Notes: generated by a model from the letters alone, not told the origin. A stretch of DNA of 64,000 nucleotides from Caryophanales bacterium UBA5729 (GCA_002419505.1 DIGF01000012.1:345135-409134), one strand, 5' to 3'; numbered from the stretch's first letter, positions 35,906 to 44,689 are shown. Numbers and translations: made by a program.

Positions 35906-35911
35906 ATATTA

Positions 35912-36140
35912 AATTGATGAATGGAAGAGTAAGATAAAGGTTATTGTTTAGCGAATGGGAGATGGTGAAAGCCCAGAATAAATCTTATCTGAAAAACACC
36001 CACGAGAGACAGAAGAATTAAGTAGAACTGTACGTATAATCTGCGTTAAAGATAATTAAGAGCCGCTAAGCGGAACTAAGGTGGTACCACGGATAAATAT
36101 TCGTCCTTTCATTTGAAAGGGCGATTTTTATTTTTTTAGG
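35912..36140 (+). promoter_or_regulatory. T-box riboswitch, probably reading tRNA-Asn
   Basis: Stem I is based on GTAAGAT (about 35930) pairing with ATCTTAT (35982-35988). On its 3' side the likely specifier is AAT (35977-35979), an asparagine codon, followed by A. The conserved T-box sequence AGGTGGTACCACG lies at 36079-36091. A terminator stem CGTCCTTTC (36102-36110) / GAAAGGGCG (36115-36123) with T-rich tail follows. Uncharged tRNA-Asn should stabilise the antiterminator and allow transcription of the AlkD-like gene and asnS. Confidence 0.9.
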
Positions 36141-36150
36141 AGGGATTATT

Positions 36151-36855
36151 ATGTTGTTAGAAGAACTGAACCTTTTATACAAAGATCATGAAGTTAAAAA
36201 CTATACTAGATATCATAAAGAGACTTATTGTGACGGAGAATTGGATTATTTTATCGGGATGAATTCCGCGACAATAGGAACTTTTGCAGAAAAATCCTAC
36301 AAAAACATTGATAACGGAGAGTTAATAAAACTGTTACAACACCAAATCCATGATTATCGTTCAATTGCACTAAGCATTATGCTTCGTCAAATGAAAAAAG
36401 CGGACTCAAGCAAACAAAAGAAGTTAGTTGAATTATATTTAGATAATCTCGATTATGTTAATAATTGGGATTTAGTGGATATTTCTGCAGCGAATATTCT
36501 TGGTAGATATTTGTATAGTATCAATGACTTCAATTTATTGTATGAACTATCATTATCGACGAATTTGTGGTATAAAAGAGTTGCAATTGTATCTACACAT
36601 TACTTAATTTTAAACAATTGTCTAGAAGTTACTCTAGATATAGTTGATAACCTGATTAAGGACAAGCATGACTTAATTCATAAAGCTTGTGGTTGGATGT
36701 TAAGAGAATTAGGTAAAAAAAATCAAGAAACACTCAATGAATATTTAGAAGTAAATTATCAGATTATACCAAGAACTATGTTGAGGTATGCGATTGAAAA
36801 GCACCCAGAAGATATAAGAAAACGGATTTTAAAAGGAGATTTTTTATGGCGATAG
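36151..36855 (+). CDS. AlkD-like DNA alkylation repair protein
   Basis: A 234-residue HEAT-like helical-repeat protein of the AlkD/COG4912 family, DNA glycosylases for positively charged alkylated purines. Family motifs NNWDLVDISAANILG, WYKRVAIVSTHY and HKACGWMLRELGKK are present, with the Trp and Asp residues that contact the lesion in studied members. AGGAGGG lies eight bases before the ATG. It sits between a T-box and asnS and overlaps asnS by 10 bases, so it is under the same amino-acid control. Substrate range is not certain. Confidence 0.85.
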   Translation: MLLEELNLLYKDHEVKNYTRYHKETYCDGELDYFIGMNSATIGTFAEKSYKNIDNGELIKLLQHQIHDYRSIALSIMLRQMKKADSSKQKKLVELYLDNLDYVNNWDLVDISAANILGRYLYSINDFNLLYELSLSTNLWYKRVAIVSTHYLILNNCLEVTLDIVDNLIKDKHDLIHKACGWMLRELGKKNQETLNEYLEVNYQIIPRTMLRYAIEKHPEDIRKRILKGDFLWR

Positions 36856-38216
36856 AAATTAAAAAATTGTACCATGATTTTGTTGGATACAAAGATAAAG
36901 AAGTAGTATTATCAGGTTGGATAAGAAATAATCGTTCACAAAAAGAATTTGGTTTTATCGACCTAAACGATGGAACGATTTTTGACTCTGTTCAAGTAGT
37001 GTATGAAGTGGAAACCTTACAAAATTTTAAAGAAGTTTCTAAATTTAGAGTTGGCTCATCGGTAATCATTAAAGGAAAAGTGGTTTTAACACCTGAGATG
37101 AAACAACCGTTTGAGATAAAAGCAAATCAAATCTCTTTAGAGGGAGATAGTCTAGATGATTATCCGATTCAACCTAAAAGACATAGTAGAGAATTTTTAA
37201 GAGAAAATGCTCATCTTCGCGTTCGTACAAATTTATTTAACGCCGTCTTTAGAGTTAGATCAGTTGTTTCTTATGCGATTCATAAATATTTTCAAGAACA
37301 AGGGTTTATTTATCTTCATGCTCCAATAATAACGGGTAGTGATGCAGAAGGTGCTGGCCAAATGTTCCAAGTAACCACGTTGGGAGATAAAAAACCTGAA
37401 GAAAATTATGCTAACGATTTCTTTGGTAAAAAATCAAGCCTTAGCGTTTCGGGCCAATTACAAGCAGAGGCTTATGCTTTAGCATATAAAAACGTTTATA
37501 CTTTCGGACCAACCTTTAGAGCTGAAAATTCTAATACCCCAAGACACGCTGCCGAGTTTTGGATGATTGAACCAGAGATTGCTTTTGCTGATTTAAATGA
37601 TGACATGGCTTTAGCTGAAGCCATGGTTAAATACATTATTAAAGATTTGTTTGAAACATGTATGACGGAGTTGAAATTCTTTGATCAATTTGTAGAAAAA
37701 GGTTTAATTGATAAATTAAGAAAGGTTCTAGAATCTAAATTTGCTCGAGTTTCACATAAAGAAGCTATAGATATTTTATTTGCTAATAGCAAAGAATTTG
37801 AAGTAAAACCCGAACAAGGACAAGATTTATCAACTGAACACGAGAAGTTTTTAACTAAATATTTTAATGGTCCTGTTTTTGTTGTCGATTGGCCTAAAGA
37901 GATCAAGGCTTTCTATATGAGATTGAATGATGACGGTGAAACAGTAGCGGCGATGGACCTTTTAGTCCCTGGGGCTGGAGAATTAATGGGAGGGTCTCAA
38001 AGAGAAGAACGATTGGATTATTTACAAAAAAGAATGAAAGAAATGCAGGTAGACGATGAAGATTTATGGTGGTATTTAGATTTAAGAAAATACGGCGGCT
38101 GTAAACACGCCGGATTTGGAATGGGCCTTGAAAGAATGATTATGTATGTTACTGGCATTGATAACATCAGAGATGTGCTGCCATTCCCAAGAACTCCAAA
38201 AAAATGTGAATTTTAA
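36846..38216 (+). CDS. asnS: asparaginyl-tRNA synthetase
   Basis: A 456-residue class IIb synthetase. An N-terminal OB-fold anticodon domain (about 15-115) is followed by the catalytic domain with motif 2 FRAENSNTPRHAAEFWMIEPE and motif 3 GFGMGLERMIMYVTG. The HAAEFWMIEPE form points to AsnRS rather than AspRS, which agrees with the AAT specifier of the upstream T-box. The ATG follows AAAAGGAG. Having AsnRS means Asn-tRNA need not be made by the amidotransferase route. Confidence 0.96.
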   Translation: MAIEIKKLYHDFVGYKDKEVVLSGWIRNNRSQKEFGFIDLNDGTIFDSVQVVYEVETLQNFKEVSKFRVGSSVIIKGKVVLTPEMKQPFEIKANQISLEGDSLDDYPIQPKRHSREFLRENAHLRVRTNLFNAVFRVRSVVSYAIHKYFQEQGFIYLHAPIITGSDAEGAGQMFQVTTLGDKKPEENYANDFFGKKSSLSVSGQLQAEAYALAYKNVYTFGPTFRAENSNTPRHAAEFWMIEPEIAFADLNDDMALAEAMVKYIIKDLFETCMTELKFFDQFVEKGLIDKLRKVLESKFARVSHKEAIDILFANSKEFEVKPEQGQDLSTEHEKFLTKYFNGPVFVVDWPKEIKAFYMRLNDDGETVAAMDLLVPGAGELMGGSQREERLDYLQKRMKEMQVDDEDLWWYLDLRKYGGCKHAGFGMGLERMIMYVTGIDNIRDVLPFPRTPKKCEF

Positions 38217-38223
38217 TAAAATG

Positions 38224-38251
38224 AAAAGCTCGGAAATTATTCGAGCTTTTT
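38224..38251 (+). terminator. asnS terminator
   Basis: Stem AAAAGCTCG (38224-38232) / CGAGCTTTT (38242-38250) plus T's. Confidence 0.8.
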
Positions 38252-38375
38252 AATTAATGATATCCGATACTAAAAAAAGATAATCAACTCAAAGTTTATC
38301 TTGCTATATTGATTGAATTAAATGAATAAAAATGCTATGATAAATAAAAATGATTCTATAGGAAGAGGAAAGACG

Positions 38376-39164
38376 ATGTCTGAACTTTATGCATTTCTGT
38401 TAACTCTATTTGCGGGGCTATCAACCGGTATTGGTGGGCTAATAGCTTTTCACAAACGAGCTAAATCAAAAGTATTTTTAACTTTCGCCTTAGGGTTTAG
38501 TGCAGGAGTTATGATTTACGTTTCTTTTGTCGAAATCATGCCCAAGGCTATTGCATCCCTATCTGAAATATTTGAACCAAAAACCGGATATATTTACGCT
38601 GTTATTGCTTTCTTTGTAGGCATGGGTTTTATCGCTTTAATTGACTGGATAATTCCTGAAGCTGAAAATCCGCATGAAATCCCTGATGAAACAAATGATG
38701 AGAGGGATAAGAAAAACCTTATGAGAATGGGATTGTTTTCAGCTTTAGCAATCACAATCCATAATTTCCCTGAAGGTTTAGCTACTTTTGTGGCCGCCAT
38801 GGACAGTTTATCTCTAGGTATAAGTATTGCTATAGCTATTGCCTTACATAACATTCCTGAAGGTATTGCGGTTGCAGTGCCGATATATCAAGCTACTGGT
38901 TCAAAGAAGAAAGCGTTTTGTTACGCCTTTGCTTCAGGTTTAGCCGAACCAATAGGAGCTGTAATTGGTTATTTTGCTTTGAGAGCGATATTTAGTGATA
39001 TGACTTTTGGTTTAGTTTTTGCTTTTGTTTCCGGTATTATGATTTATATTTCTTTGGATGAACTATTGCCTACGGCTGAAAAATACGGTAAACACCATAT
39101 AGCTATAACGGGAGTTATTTTAGGAATGGTATTAATGGCAGTAAGTTTAATTTTATTTGCTTAA
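38376..39164 (+). CDS. zupT: ZIP family metal transporter
   Basis: A 262-residue ZupT-like transporter of zinc and other divalent metals with about eight membrane segments. The two metal-site helices contain HNFPEGLATFVA and HNIPEGIAVAVP, the signature of the ZupT group. A polar loop rich in Glu/Asp (about residue 100-115) is in the cytoplasm. The start is the ATG at 38376 after AGAGGA; earlier in-frame ATGs add an unrelated polar leader. It is monocistronic with a strong terminator. Confidence 0.92.
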   Translation: MSELYAFLLTLFAGLSTGIGGLIAFHKRAKSKVFLTFALGFSAGVMIYVSFVEIMPKAIASLSEIFEPKTGYIYAVIAFFVGMGFIALIDWIIPEAENPHEIPDETNDERDKKNLMRMGLFSALAITIHNFPEGLATFVAAMDSLSLGISIAIAIALHNIPEGIAVAVPIYQATGSKKKAFCYAFASGLAEPIGAVIGYFALRAIFSDMTFGLVFAFVSGIMIYISLDELLPTAEKYGKHHIAITGVILGMVLMAVSLILFA

Positions 39165-39176
39165 TAAAATAAAAAG

Positions 39177-39207
39177 AGGCAAAGATTATCAAAAATCTTT
39201 GCCTTTT
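39177..39207. terminator. terminator between zupT and the SPFH operon
   Basis: An 11-bp perfect stem AGGCAAAGATT (39177-39187) / AATCTTTGCCT (39194-39204) with T's to the right and A's to the left, so usable by both convergent units. Confidence 0.85.
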
Positions 39208-39219
39208 AATTTGTTTAAA

Positions 39220-40194
39220 TTATTTTAGTTTTGGCTCTTTTTGAGGTTCTTTAAGAGATTCAACTAATCCGCTAGCCATTCCAACTATTCCTTGCATATC
39301 GGAAGGAATAATTATCTTAGTAGCTTGGCCTTGAGCAATTTTTTCCATTGCTTTATAAGCTTCTAAAGTAAGGAATGCTTGATCAGCTCCAGCTTCTTTA
39401 ATTAATCTAATACCTTCAGCGGTTGCTGTTTGAACTTTTAGAATCGCTTCAGCACGACCTTCCGCAGCTCGAATAGCAGCTTCTTTTTCACCTTCAGCTT
39501 CAAGGATATTTTTAGCTTTTTCACCTTCAGCTGTTAAGATGGCAGCTTGCTTCTTACCTTCAGCAATCAAAATTGATTCACGACGTTCACGTTCTGCACG
39601 CATTTGTTTTTCCATTGCTTCGCGGATTTCTTTTGGTGGGATAATATTTTTAACTTCAACACGGTTAATCTTAATACCCCATGGATCAGTAGCGTCATCA
39701 AGAATTATACGCATTCTTTCATTGATTAAATCTCTAGATGTTAAAGTCTGGTCTAATTCTAACTCACCGATAATATTACGAAGAGTAGTAGCTGTTAATT
39801 GTTCAATTAATTGTCCAGGGTTTTCAGCGCCATAAACAAATTGTTTGGAATCAGTTATTTGTAAGAAAACAACTGTATCAATTTGCATTGTTACATTATC
39901 TTTAGTGATAACTGCTTGTGGTGGAAAGTCTAAAACTTGTTCTTTTAAGTTAATTACATCACTTACCATACCCCTTGCATTGTAAGTTCTTCTAACACGA
40001 TCAATAAAAGGAACCATAAAATGCAATCCTGCAGTCCAAGTAGTGTAATAATTACCCCACCTTTCGATCACGTATTCTGTTGCTTGAGGAACAATTTTAA
40101 ATCTTGATCCTAAGTAGACAAGGATGATTATTGCCAAAGCAACCAATAAAATAATAGCTAAAGTTGAAATTTCTAAAAACATTGGTACAAACAT
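39220..40194 (-). CDS. SPFH/Band 7 membrane protein (QmcA-like)
   Basis: A 324-residue stomatin/prohibitin-type protein. An N-terminal membrane helix (about 10-30) is followed by the SPFH domain (VPQATEYVIERWGNYY to about 200), then an Ala/Glu/Lys-rich coiled coil (about 205-285) with repeated AEGEK-type units. Such proteins form large ring or cage assemblies in the membrane, often paired with NfeD. AGGAGG lies eight bases before the ATG. It is the last gene of a leftward operon with an RDD protein and NfeD. Confidence 0.92.
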   Translation of the reverse strand: MFVPMFLEISTLAIILLVALAIIILVYLGSRFKIVPQATEYVIERWGNYYTTWTAGLHFMVPFIDRVRRTYNARGMVSDVINLKEQVLDFPPQAVITKDNVTMQIDTVVFLQITDSKQFVYGAENPGQLIEQLTATTLRNIIGELELDQTLTSRDLINERMRIILDDATDPWGIKINRVEVKNIIPPKEIREAMEKQMRAERERRESILIAEGKKQAAILTAEGEKAKNILEAEGEKEAAIRAAEGRAEAILKVQTATAEGIRLIKEAGADQAFLTLEAYKAMEKIAQGQATKIIIPSDMQGIVGMASGLVESLKEPQKEPKLK

Positions 40195-40210
40195 AATAAT
40201 TTCCTCCTAT

Positions 40211-40879
40211 TTAATATTTATATTCTGTTTTTTCAACAGTAATTTTGGTTATCATATCTCTAATGGTAATTTTGTTTCTTGTGGCTCCAATTAAACCAGT
40301 GTCAATCAAGGCCATAAACATAAGTAACATTATTGCGAATAAAACATTAATTGGTACTAAAACAATAACGATTAGGTATTTAAAAGCGATGTCATGTAAG
40401 AAGATGGACATAGCATTAACTGGACCGGCCAATTTAACGCGCATGGTTCTTCTGCCAATTGTTCTACCTTTAAAAGCTAAGGTATAAACAGTCATTAGTA
40501 CTAAAAATAAAAATAAGTAATAATAGATAACGCTTGTGAAATAAATGCCTAAAGGGCCGTTATAAGGAGCCGTATCGATTAAGTTTTGATCTTTCAAAAC
40601 GGCAGTTTTTTCTAAGTATATTTCTAAAGCCTGTGCCTTAAGTTCTTCATCTGATCCAGCTAATTCACGGCTAACTTCATATTCCTTTTGAATTTCACTT
40701 AAGTTTTCGTTGTAAACTGACATTATTTCTACATAACTAGCATTTATTTCGTCATAATTTTCAATTTTTGCTTGTAAAAATGGTCTACCAAATAAAATAA
40801 AACTTAGATAAATAATTGTGAAAACAAACATCATATCTATGGTAGTTGAAAATAGTCTCCTAAAAAATCCAGCATTCAT
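40211..40879 (-). CDS. RDD family membrane protein
   Basis: A 222-residue protein with four hydrophobic segments. The RDD features are the N-terminal FFRRLFSTTIDMMF and the later TIGRRTMRVKLAG. Between the first two membrane segments lies a charged, Glu-rich loop of about 75 residues that is longer than usual. The start overlaps the NfeD stop (TAATG). Some RDD proteins act in ion exchange; no function can be assigned here beyond membership in the SPFH-NfeD unit. Confidence 0.82.
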   Translation of the reverse strand: MNAGFFRRLFSTTIDMMFVFTIIYLSFILFGRPFLQAKIENYDEINASYVEIMSVYNENLSEIQKEYEVSRELAGSDEELKAQALEIYLEKTAVLKDQNLIDTAPYNGPLGIYFTSVIYYYLFLFLVLMTVYTLAFKGRTIGRRTMRVKLAGPVNAMSIFLHDIAFKYLIVIVLVPINVLFAIMLLMFMALIDTGLIGATRNKITIRDMITKITVEKTEYKY

Positions 40880-41325
40880 TATTCTTTTCTAACCACCAAT
40901 TTTACGCCTTTGATAGCCAAAACGATAACTTTTTCATTTAATTGAATATTTTCATTAGCAATAGCGGTCCATATTTTTCCTTCAATTTTAACTTCGCCTC
41001 TTTCGCCATCAAGGATTGGTTTTATACAAACAGCGATTTTACCAACTAAAGAATCAGCGTTTGTTTTAATTTCATTTTTCTTGATGTATTTTTTAAATAT
41101 AGGACGAAGAACAAGAAGTAGAGCTACTGAAAAAGCAATAAAAATGAGTACTTGGAGCCAGATTAACTCAGGAAAAAATATGGATACTATCAGAGCAAAG
41201 AACGCTCCAACTGAAAACCATACACTTGATAAATCCATGGTTAAAGCTTCGACCACGCCGGCAACGATAATTACTGCAAACCAAATAAAAATCATGGTGT
41301 TAGCAGCGTCAATAGCTAAGAACAT
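40879..41325 (-). CDS. NfeD-like protein
   Basis: A 148-residue short-form NfeD: three to four hydrophobic segments in the first 85 residues, then a C-terminal OB-fold (about 90-148) with LVGKIAVCIKPILDGERGEVKIEGKIW. NfeD proteins partner SPFH proteins, and this one lies in the same operon. The protease domain of long-form NfeD is absent. It begins five bases after the upstream gene stop. Confidence 0.9.
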   Translation of the reverse strand: MFLAIDAANTMIFIWFAVIIVAGVVEALTMDLSSVWFSVGAFFALIVSIFFPELIWLQVLIFIAFSVALLLVLRPIFKKYIKKNEIKTNADSLVGKIAVCIKPILDGERGEVKIEGKIWTAIANENIQLNEKVIVLAIKGVKLVVRKE

Positions 41326-41329
41326 ATTA

Positions 41330-41713
41330 CTACACCTCTTCCTTGTTCAAATCAATTATCAAGGCATTTTCATCTTTATTCCAATACGCCTTGAATTTGT
41401 AAGAATTTTTTTCAGAAAAATCGAGATTCATTAATTCAGCAACTTCACTTAAAAATAACTTATTACATACTCTTGAGTAACTAGACTTAATGGTAATATT
41501 ATGTCTTTGCTCTTCAGGAATATACCCTAAACTAATTTTTTCTTTTGTGACTGGTTTTACCGCGATTAGTTTATTTATTTTATCTAATCCCAATAAGACC
41601 ACATAAGCTGATTCAAAATAGTTAGTTGCTGATTTATTGAGGGTGATGTTAGCTTCATATAATGTCGCTAACTCATCCAAGGGTTTTTTTGAAGCCCATT
41701 CGAATTTACTCAT
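41330..41713 (-). CDS. uncharacterised protein at the head of the SPFH operon
   Basis: A 127-residue soluble protein that I do not recognise. It starts MSKFEWASKKPLDELATLYEA and has mixed alpha/beta pattern, no signal and no membrane segment. A perfect GGAGG lies seven bases before the ATG at 41713, so the longer in-frame version is unlikely. It precedes nfeD by four bases and shares its promoter, so it may be a partner of the NfeD/RDD/SPFH proteins. One Cys (in YSRVCNKLF) and a conserved-looking LGYIPEEQRH segment can be seen. Confidence 0.75.
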   Translation of the reverse strand: MSKFEWASKKPLDELATLYEANITLNKSATNYFESAYVVLLGLDKINKLIAVKPVTKEKISLGYIPEEQRHNITIKSSYSRVCNKLFLSEVAELMNLDFSEKNSYKFKAYWNKDENALIIDLNKEEV

Positions 41714-41753
41714 GCTACAACCTCCATTATAATACAATATTTTCTTATTATAA

Positions 41754-41762
41754 ATTATATCA
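41754..41762 (-). promoter_or_regulatory. extended -10 promoter of the SPFH operon
   Basis: TGATATAAT on the minus strand, 40 bases before the ATG at 41713. Confidence 0.6.
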
Positions 41763-41876
41763 CATAAATTTCTGATTATCAATGATTATTTTAGATTATT
41801 TTAGATTATTTTTAATTATAAGAAATAATTTTGTAGGATTACACGCTTTACTATATCATATATGTAGGTGATAAAA

Positions 41877-42695
41877 TTGAAAGAAACTAATTATTTTAAT
41901 TACATATCAAAATCATTAAATAAAACATATAAAAGTGTTTTATTTGGTCGCTTTTTAAGAGCGATTGATGATTATAAACTCATTCAAGAAAATGACAAAA
42001 TTTGTGTGGCTTTAAGCGGGGGAAAGGATTCGTTGTTATTAGCGGCTTTGTTTGAAGAATATAAATTGCATTATAACAATAATATCGAAGTGAAATATTT
42101 GATGATGAACTCAGGTTTTACTGAAAAGTTTTTAGTTGATCATGCAGAGAATATTAAAAAAATTGGGATAGAACAAATAACTAAAGATTCATTGGTTTAT
42201 GAGATAGCTAATCGAATGAGTCCTGATTCACCTTGCTTTTTATGTGCGAGAATGAGAAGGGGTTTCTTATATAAAGCGGCTCAAGAATTAGGCTGCAATA
42301 AATTAGCTTTAGGTCATCATTTTGATGACGTGATTGAAACGACTTTAATGAATATATTTTATACCGGAACATTTAAAACAATGTTGCCGAAAGCTAAATC
42401 AAAAAACTATGAGGGATTAGAACTAATAAGACCAATGTATTTAATCAAAGAAAAAGATGTAGAGCGTTTCATAAAATACCACGGCCTTAAAGTTAACCCT
42501 AAAGGTTGTTTATTTCAGGAACGAAATATTGATTCAAAAAGACAAGAAATGAAACAGCTGATTGACAAGTTAAGAGATACATATATAAATACGGATATCA
42601 ATATTTTCAGATCTGCAGAGAATATTAATTTATCTAGCGTTTTAGGCTATTACGAAGATGACGCTGAAAAAGTGAGTTTTTTAGATAAATATTAG
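41877..42695 (+). CDS. TtcA-like PP-loop tRNA-modifying enzyme
   Basis: A 272-residue member of the TtcA/TilS-like PP-loop family. The ATP pyrophosphatase loop is SGGKDS (47-52), and the central CFLC pair (Cys120, Cys123) in DSPCFLCARMRRG and GHHFDD match TtcA-type tRNA thiolases that bind a 4Fe-4S cluster. The start is a TTG at 41877 with AGGTG six bases upstream; a GTG at 41868 would sit in that site. A strong terminator follows. It could be TtcA (s2C32) or another thiolase of the same group. Confidence 0.82.
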   Translation: MKETNYFNYISKSLNKTYKSVLFGRFLRAIDDYKLIQENDKICVALSGGKDSLLLAALFEEYKLHYNNNIEVKYLMMNSGFTEKFLVDHAENIKKIGIEQITKDSLVYEIANRMSPDSPCFLCARMRRGFLYKAAQELGCNKLALGHHFDDVIETTLMNIFYTGTFKTMLPKAKSKNYEGLELIRPMYLIKEKDVERFIKYHGLKVNPKGCLFQERNIDSKRQEMKQLIDKLRDTYINTDINIFRSAENINLSSVLGYYEDDAEKVSFLDKY

Positions 42696-42720
42696 CAAGC
42701 AAAAACAATTGATTAATATT

Positions 42721-42754
42721 AAAACAATGCGAAAATTATCGCATTGTTTTTATT
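42721..42754. terminator. terminator between the TtcA-like gene and mnmE
   Basis: A 12-bp stem AAAACAATGCGA (42721-42732) / TCGCATTGTTTT (42739-42750), followed by T's. Confidence 0.85.
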
Positions 42755-42758
42755 ATAA

Positions 42759-42774
42759 GGTTTCACATGAAACA
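42759..42774 (+). other. parS-like ParB-binding site
   Basis: GGTTTCACATGAAACA matches the conserved bacterial parS palindrome TGTTTCACGTGAAACA at 14 of 16 positions, with intact TTTCAC and TGAAAC half sites. It lies between two convergent genes, directly next to the mnmE stop, where no coding constraint applies, and about 30 kb from the putative origin. mnmE itself is an origin neighbour of soj-spo0J in many Bacillota. No second copy was seen. Confidence 0.6.
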
Positions 42775-44124
42775 TCATTTGCCTAAACAGAATTTTGAAA
42801 ACAAGTTGGAGATTAAGTCATCAACGGAAAACTCTCCGGTAATTTCTCCTAAACTTGTCCACGCCTTACGCAAATCTATTTCAACCATGTCGATAGGCAT
42901 TTCATCTTTTGCGGCTTTTAACGCTTGATTTAAAGCCAGTTTAACTTCTTCCAGTTTGCCGATATGTCTTGTGTTAGAAACTAAAGTATAGTCGCTAGTA
43001 AGCAGTTTTTCATCGATAAATAGCTTCTTAACCTCTGAAGATAATCTATCGATACCAACATTGTTTTTTGCGGAAATATTTATTACATGTTCATCTATAA
43101 CATTTAATTTAGAACCTAAATCCATTTTATTGCCAATTAAAATTCTTGGCTTATCTTTTGTTAAACTTAACAAATCTTTATCCATATCAGTTAAGATTTC
43201 TGATTGATCTAGCACTAGAAGAATTAAATCGGCTTCGGAGATAGCTTTTTTAGTTTTGTTGATTCCGATTCTTTCAACGATATCATCAGTAACTCTAATG
43301 CCGGCAGTATCGATTAATTTTAGGATAACACCATCCAAGTTTAATTCAGCTTCAATTAAATCTCTTGTTGTACCAGAGACGTCGGTTACAATAGCTTTAT
43401 CTTCTTTTAATAAAGTGTTGAGCAAACTTGATTTTCCAACATTAGGCTTTCCAACAATAACGGTTTTGATGCCATCTCTTATTATTTGACCGGTTTGGGC
43501 TTCTCTTAATATTTTATCTATTTTTACGATTAGTTCCTCCGTTTTAGGAATTATGATTTCATTTGTTATTTCAAGAGCGTCATCATATTCGGGGTAATCA
43601 ATGTTAACTTCAATATTAGCTACTATTTCTAGTATTTGATTTTGCAAACTTTCTACAAGATTATAAACATCTCCTCTTAATTGAGCGTTAGCTATTTTTA
43701 ATTGATTCATGTTTTTAGCATTTACCATATCCATGATACTTTCAGCTTCGGTTAAGTCTAGACGCTTATTGAGATAGGCTCTTTTTGTAAACTCTCCGTT
43801 TTCAGCTAAACGAGAGCCGTTAGCAATAAGCAATTTAATAATTTCATTAGCGATAAAATTTCCGCCGTGACAACTGATTTCGACGACATCTTCGGCTGTG
43901 AATGATTTTGGTGCTTTAAAAATAGAGATTAAAACTTCATCAATAATCTCTTCGTTATTATGGATATGTCCGTAACTTATTGTATGCGATTTTTGTTTGT
44001 TTAAATTAGGGCCTTTAAATATTTGGTTAACGATAGCAACGCTATCGCTACCAGAAACCCTTATTAAATTTATTGCACTCATTCCGTTGGCAGTTGTTTT
44101 AGCAACGATTGTATCAAATATCAT
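42775..44124 (-). CDS. mnmE: tRNA modification GTPase MnmE
   Basis: A 449-residue MnmE that with MnmG makes the cmnm5U34 modification in tRNA. The formyl-THF-binding N-terminal domain is followed by helical domain and inserted G domain with Walker A GKPNVGKS (225-232), DTAGIR and NKMD motifs, and the C-terminal catalytic CLGK (446-449). The start is the ATG at 44124 with GGTG six bases upstream. MnmG is not in the window. In most Bacillota mnmE follows jag near the origin; here pth takes that place and mnmE lies 30 kb away. Confidence 0.96.
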   Translation of the reverse strand: MIFDTIVAKTTANGMSAINLIRVSGSDSVAIVNQIFKGPNLNKQKSHTISYGHIHNNEEIIDEVLISIFKAPKSFTAEDVVEISCHGGNFIANEIIKLLIANGSRLAENGEFTKRAYLNKRLDLTEAESIMDMVNAKNMNQLKIANAQLRGDVYNLVESLQNQILEIVANIEVNIDYPEYDDALEITNEIIIPKTEELIVKIDKILREAQTGQIIRDGIKTVIVGKPNVGKSSLLNTLLKEDKAIVTDVSGTTRDLIEAELNLDGVILKLIDTAGIRVTDDIVERIGINKTKKAISEADLILLVLDQSEILTDMDKDLLSLTKDKPRILIGNKMDLGSKLNVIDEHVINISAKNNVGIDRLSSEVKKLFIDEKLLTSDYTLVSNTRHIGKLEEVKLALNQALKAAKDEMPIDMVEIDLRKAWTSLGEITGEFSVDDLISNLFSKFCLGK

Positions 44125-44140
44125 AATTATCACCAACAAC

Positions 44141-44149
44141 ATTTTACCA
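44141..44149 (-). promoter_or_regulatory. possible mnmE promoter
   Basis: TGGTAAAAT, an extended -10 variant on the minus strand, 17 bases before the ATG. Confidence 0.45.
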
Positions 44150-44167
44150 CATTTTACAAAAATAATG

Positions 44168-44173
44168 TATAAT
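44168..44173 (+). promoter_or_regulatory. -10 element of the two-helix membrane protein gene
   Basis: TATAAT 19 bases before the ATG at 44192; no good -35 seen. Confidence 0.5.
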
Positions 44174-44191
44174 AGTACAAAAGGTGATAAG

Positions 44192-44668
44192 ATGAAAAAA
44201 TTTAGAAAACCATTAAAATTTTATTTGTATATGTTTCTCATACTCTCGGTAGCTGTAGCAGGGTATACGGTGTTTAAAGTGATTAGGGATGAAACCCCTA
44301 TTTCTGATTTAGTAAGCCTATGGGTTTTACCTTTATTATTTATTGTGATCTACTATGGGAGCGATAGCCTTTTTGACAAAATATTTAATAGAAAGAAAAA
44401 GGTCGATTTTGAAGAAAAATTTATCGAAGAAATCGCAAAGAGAATGAGAGATAATAATGAGTTTTTGGTTGAAGATTATCGGAGATTACAAAATAACGAT
44501 AAATTCCAAGGAAGCTTAAAAATGGGTTATCAGATTTTTAAAGACGGCGAAACTGAAGTCTATAATATCGCAAAATTAGAAAGAAAATTTAAAAAAGGTA
44601 GTATCGAAAATAGAGCTATTCAATATGTTATTGATTACTTAATTGAAACTAAAAAACCGATAGAATAA
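44192..44668 (+). CDS. uncharacterised two-helix membrane protein
   Basis: A 158-residue protein with two membrane segments (about 9-29 and 40-56) near the N-terminus and a charged cytoplasmic tail of about 100 residues rich in Lys/Glu with several RR/KK pairs. I do not recognise a family. The start is the ATG at 44192 with AAAGGTG upstream; a longer in-frame version would run antisense through mnmE and its promoter. It precedes dnaX by 60 bases, where dnaX has its own -10. Confidence 0.75.
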   Translation: MKKFRKPLKFYLYMFLILSVAVAGYTVFKVIRDETPISDLVSLWVLPLLFIVIYYGSDSLFDKIFNRKKKVDFEEKFIEEIAKRMRDNNEFLVEDYRRLQNNDKFQGSLKMGYQIFKDGETEVYNIAKLERKFKKGSIENRAIQYVIDYLIETKKPIE

Positions 44669-44683
44669 TTTGGTTTTTTGAGG

Positions 44684-44689
44684 TATAAT
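44684..44689 (+). promoter_or_regulatory. -10 element of the dnaX-ebfC-recR operon
   Basis: TATAAT with a preceding GAGG; 39 bases before the dnaX ATG. Confidence 0.5.

Noticed and set aside
41784..41816. Tandem GATTATTTTA repeat
   Set aside because: About three short AT-rich copies in a promoter gap; at this base composition it is probably chance.
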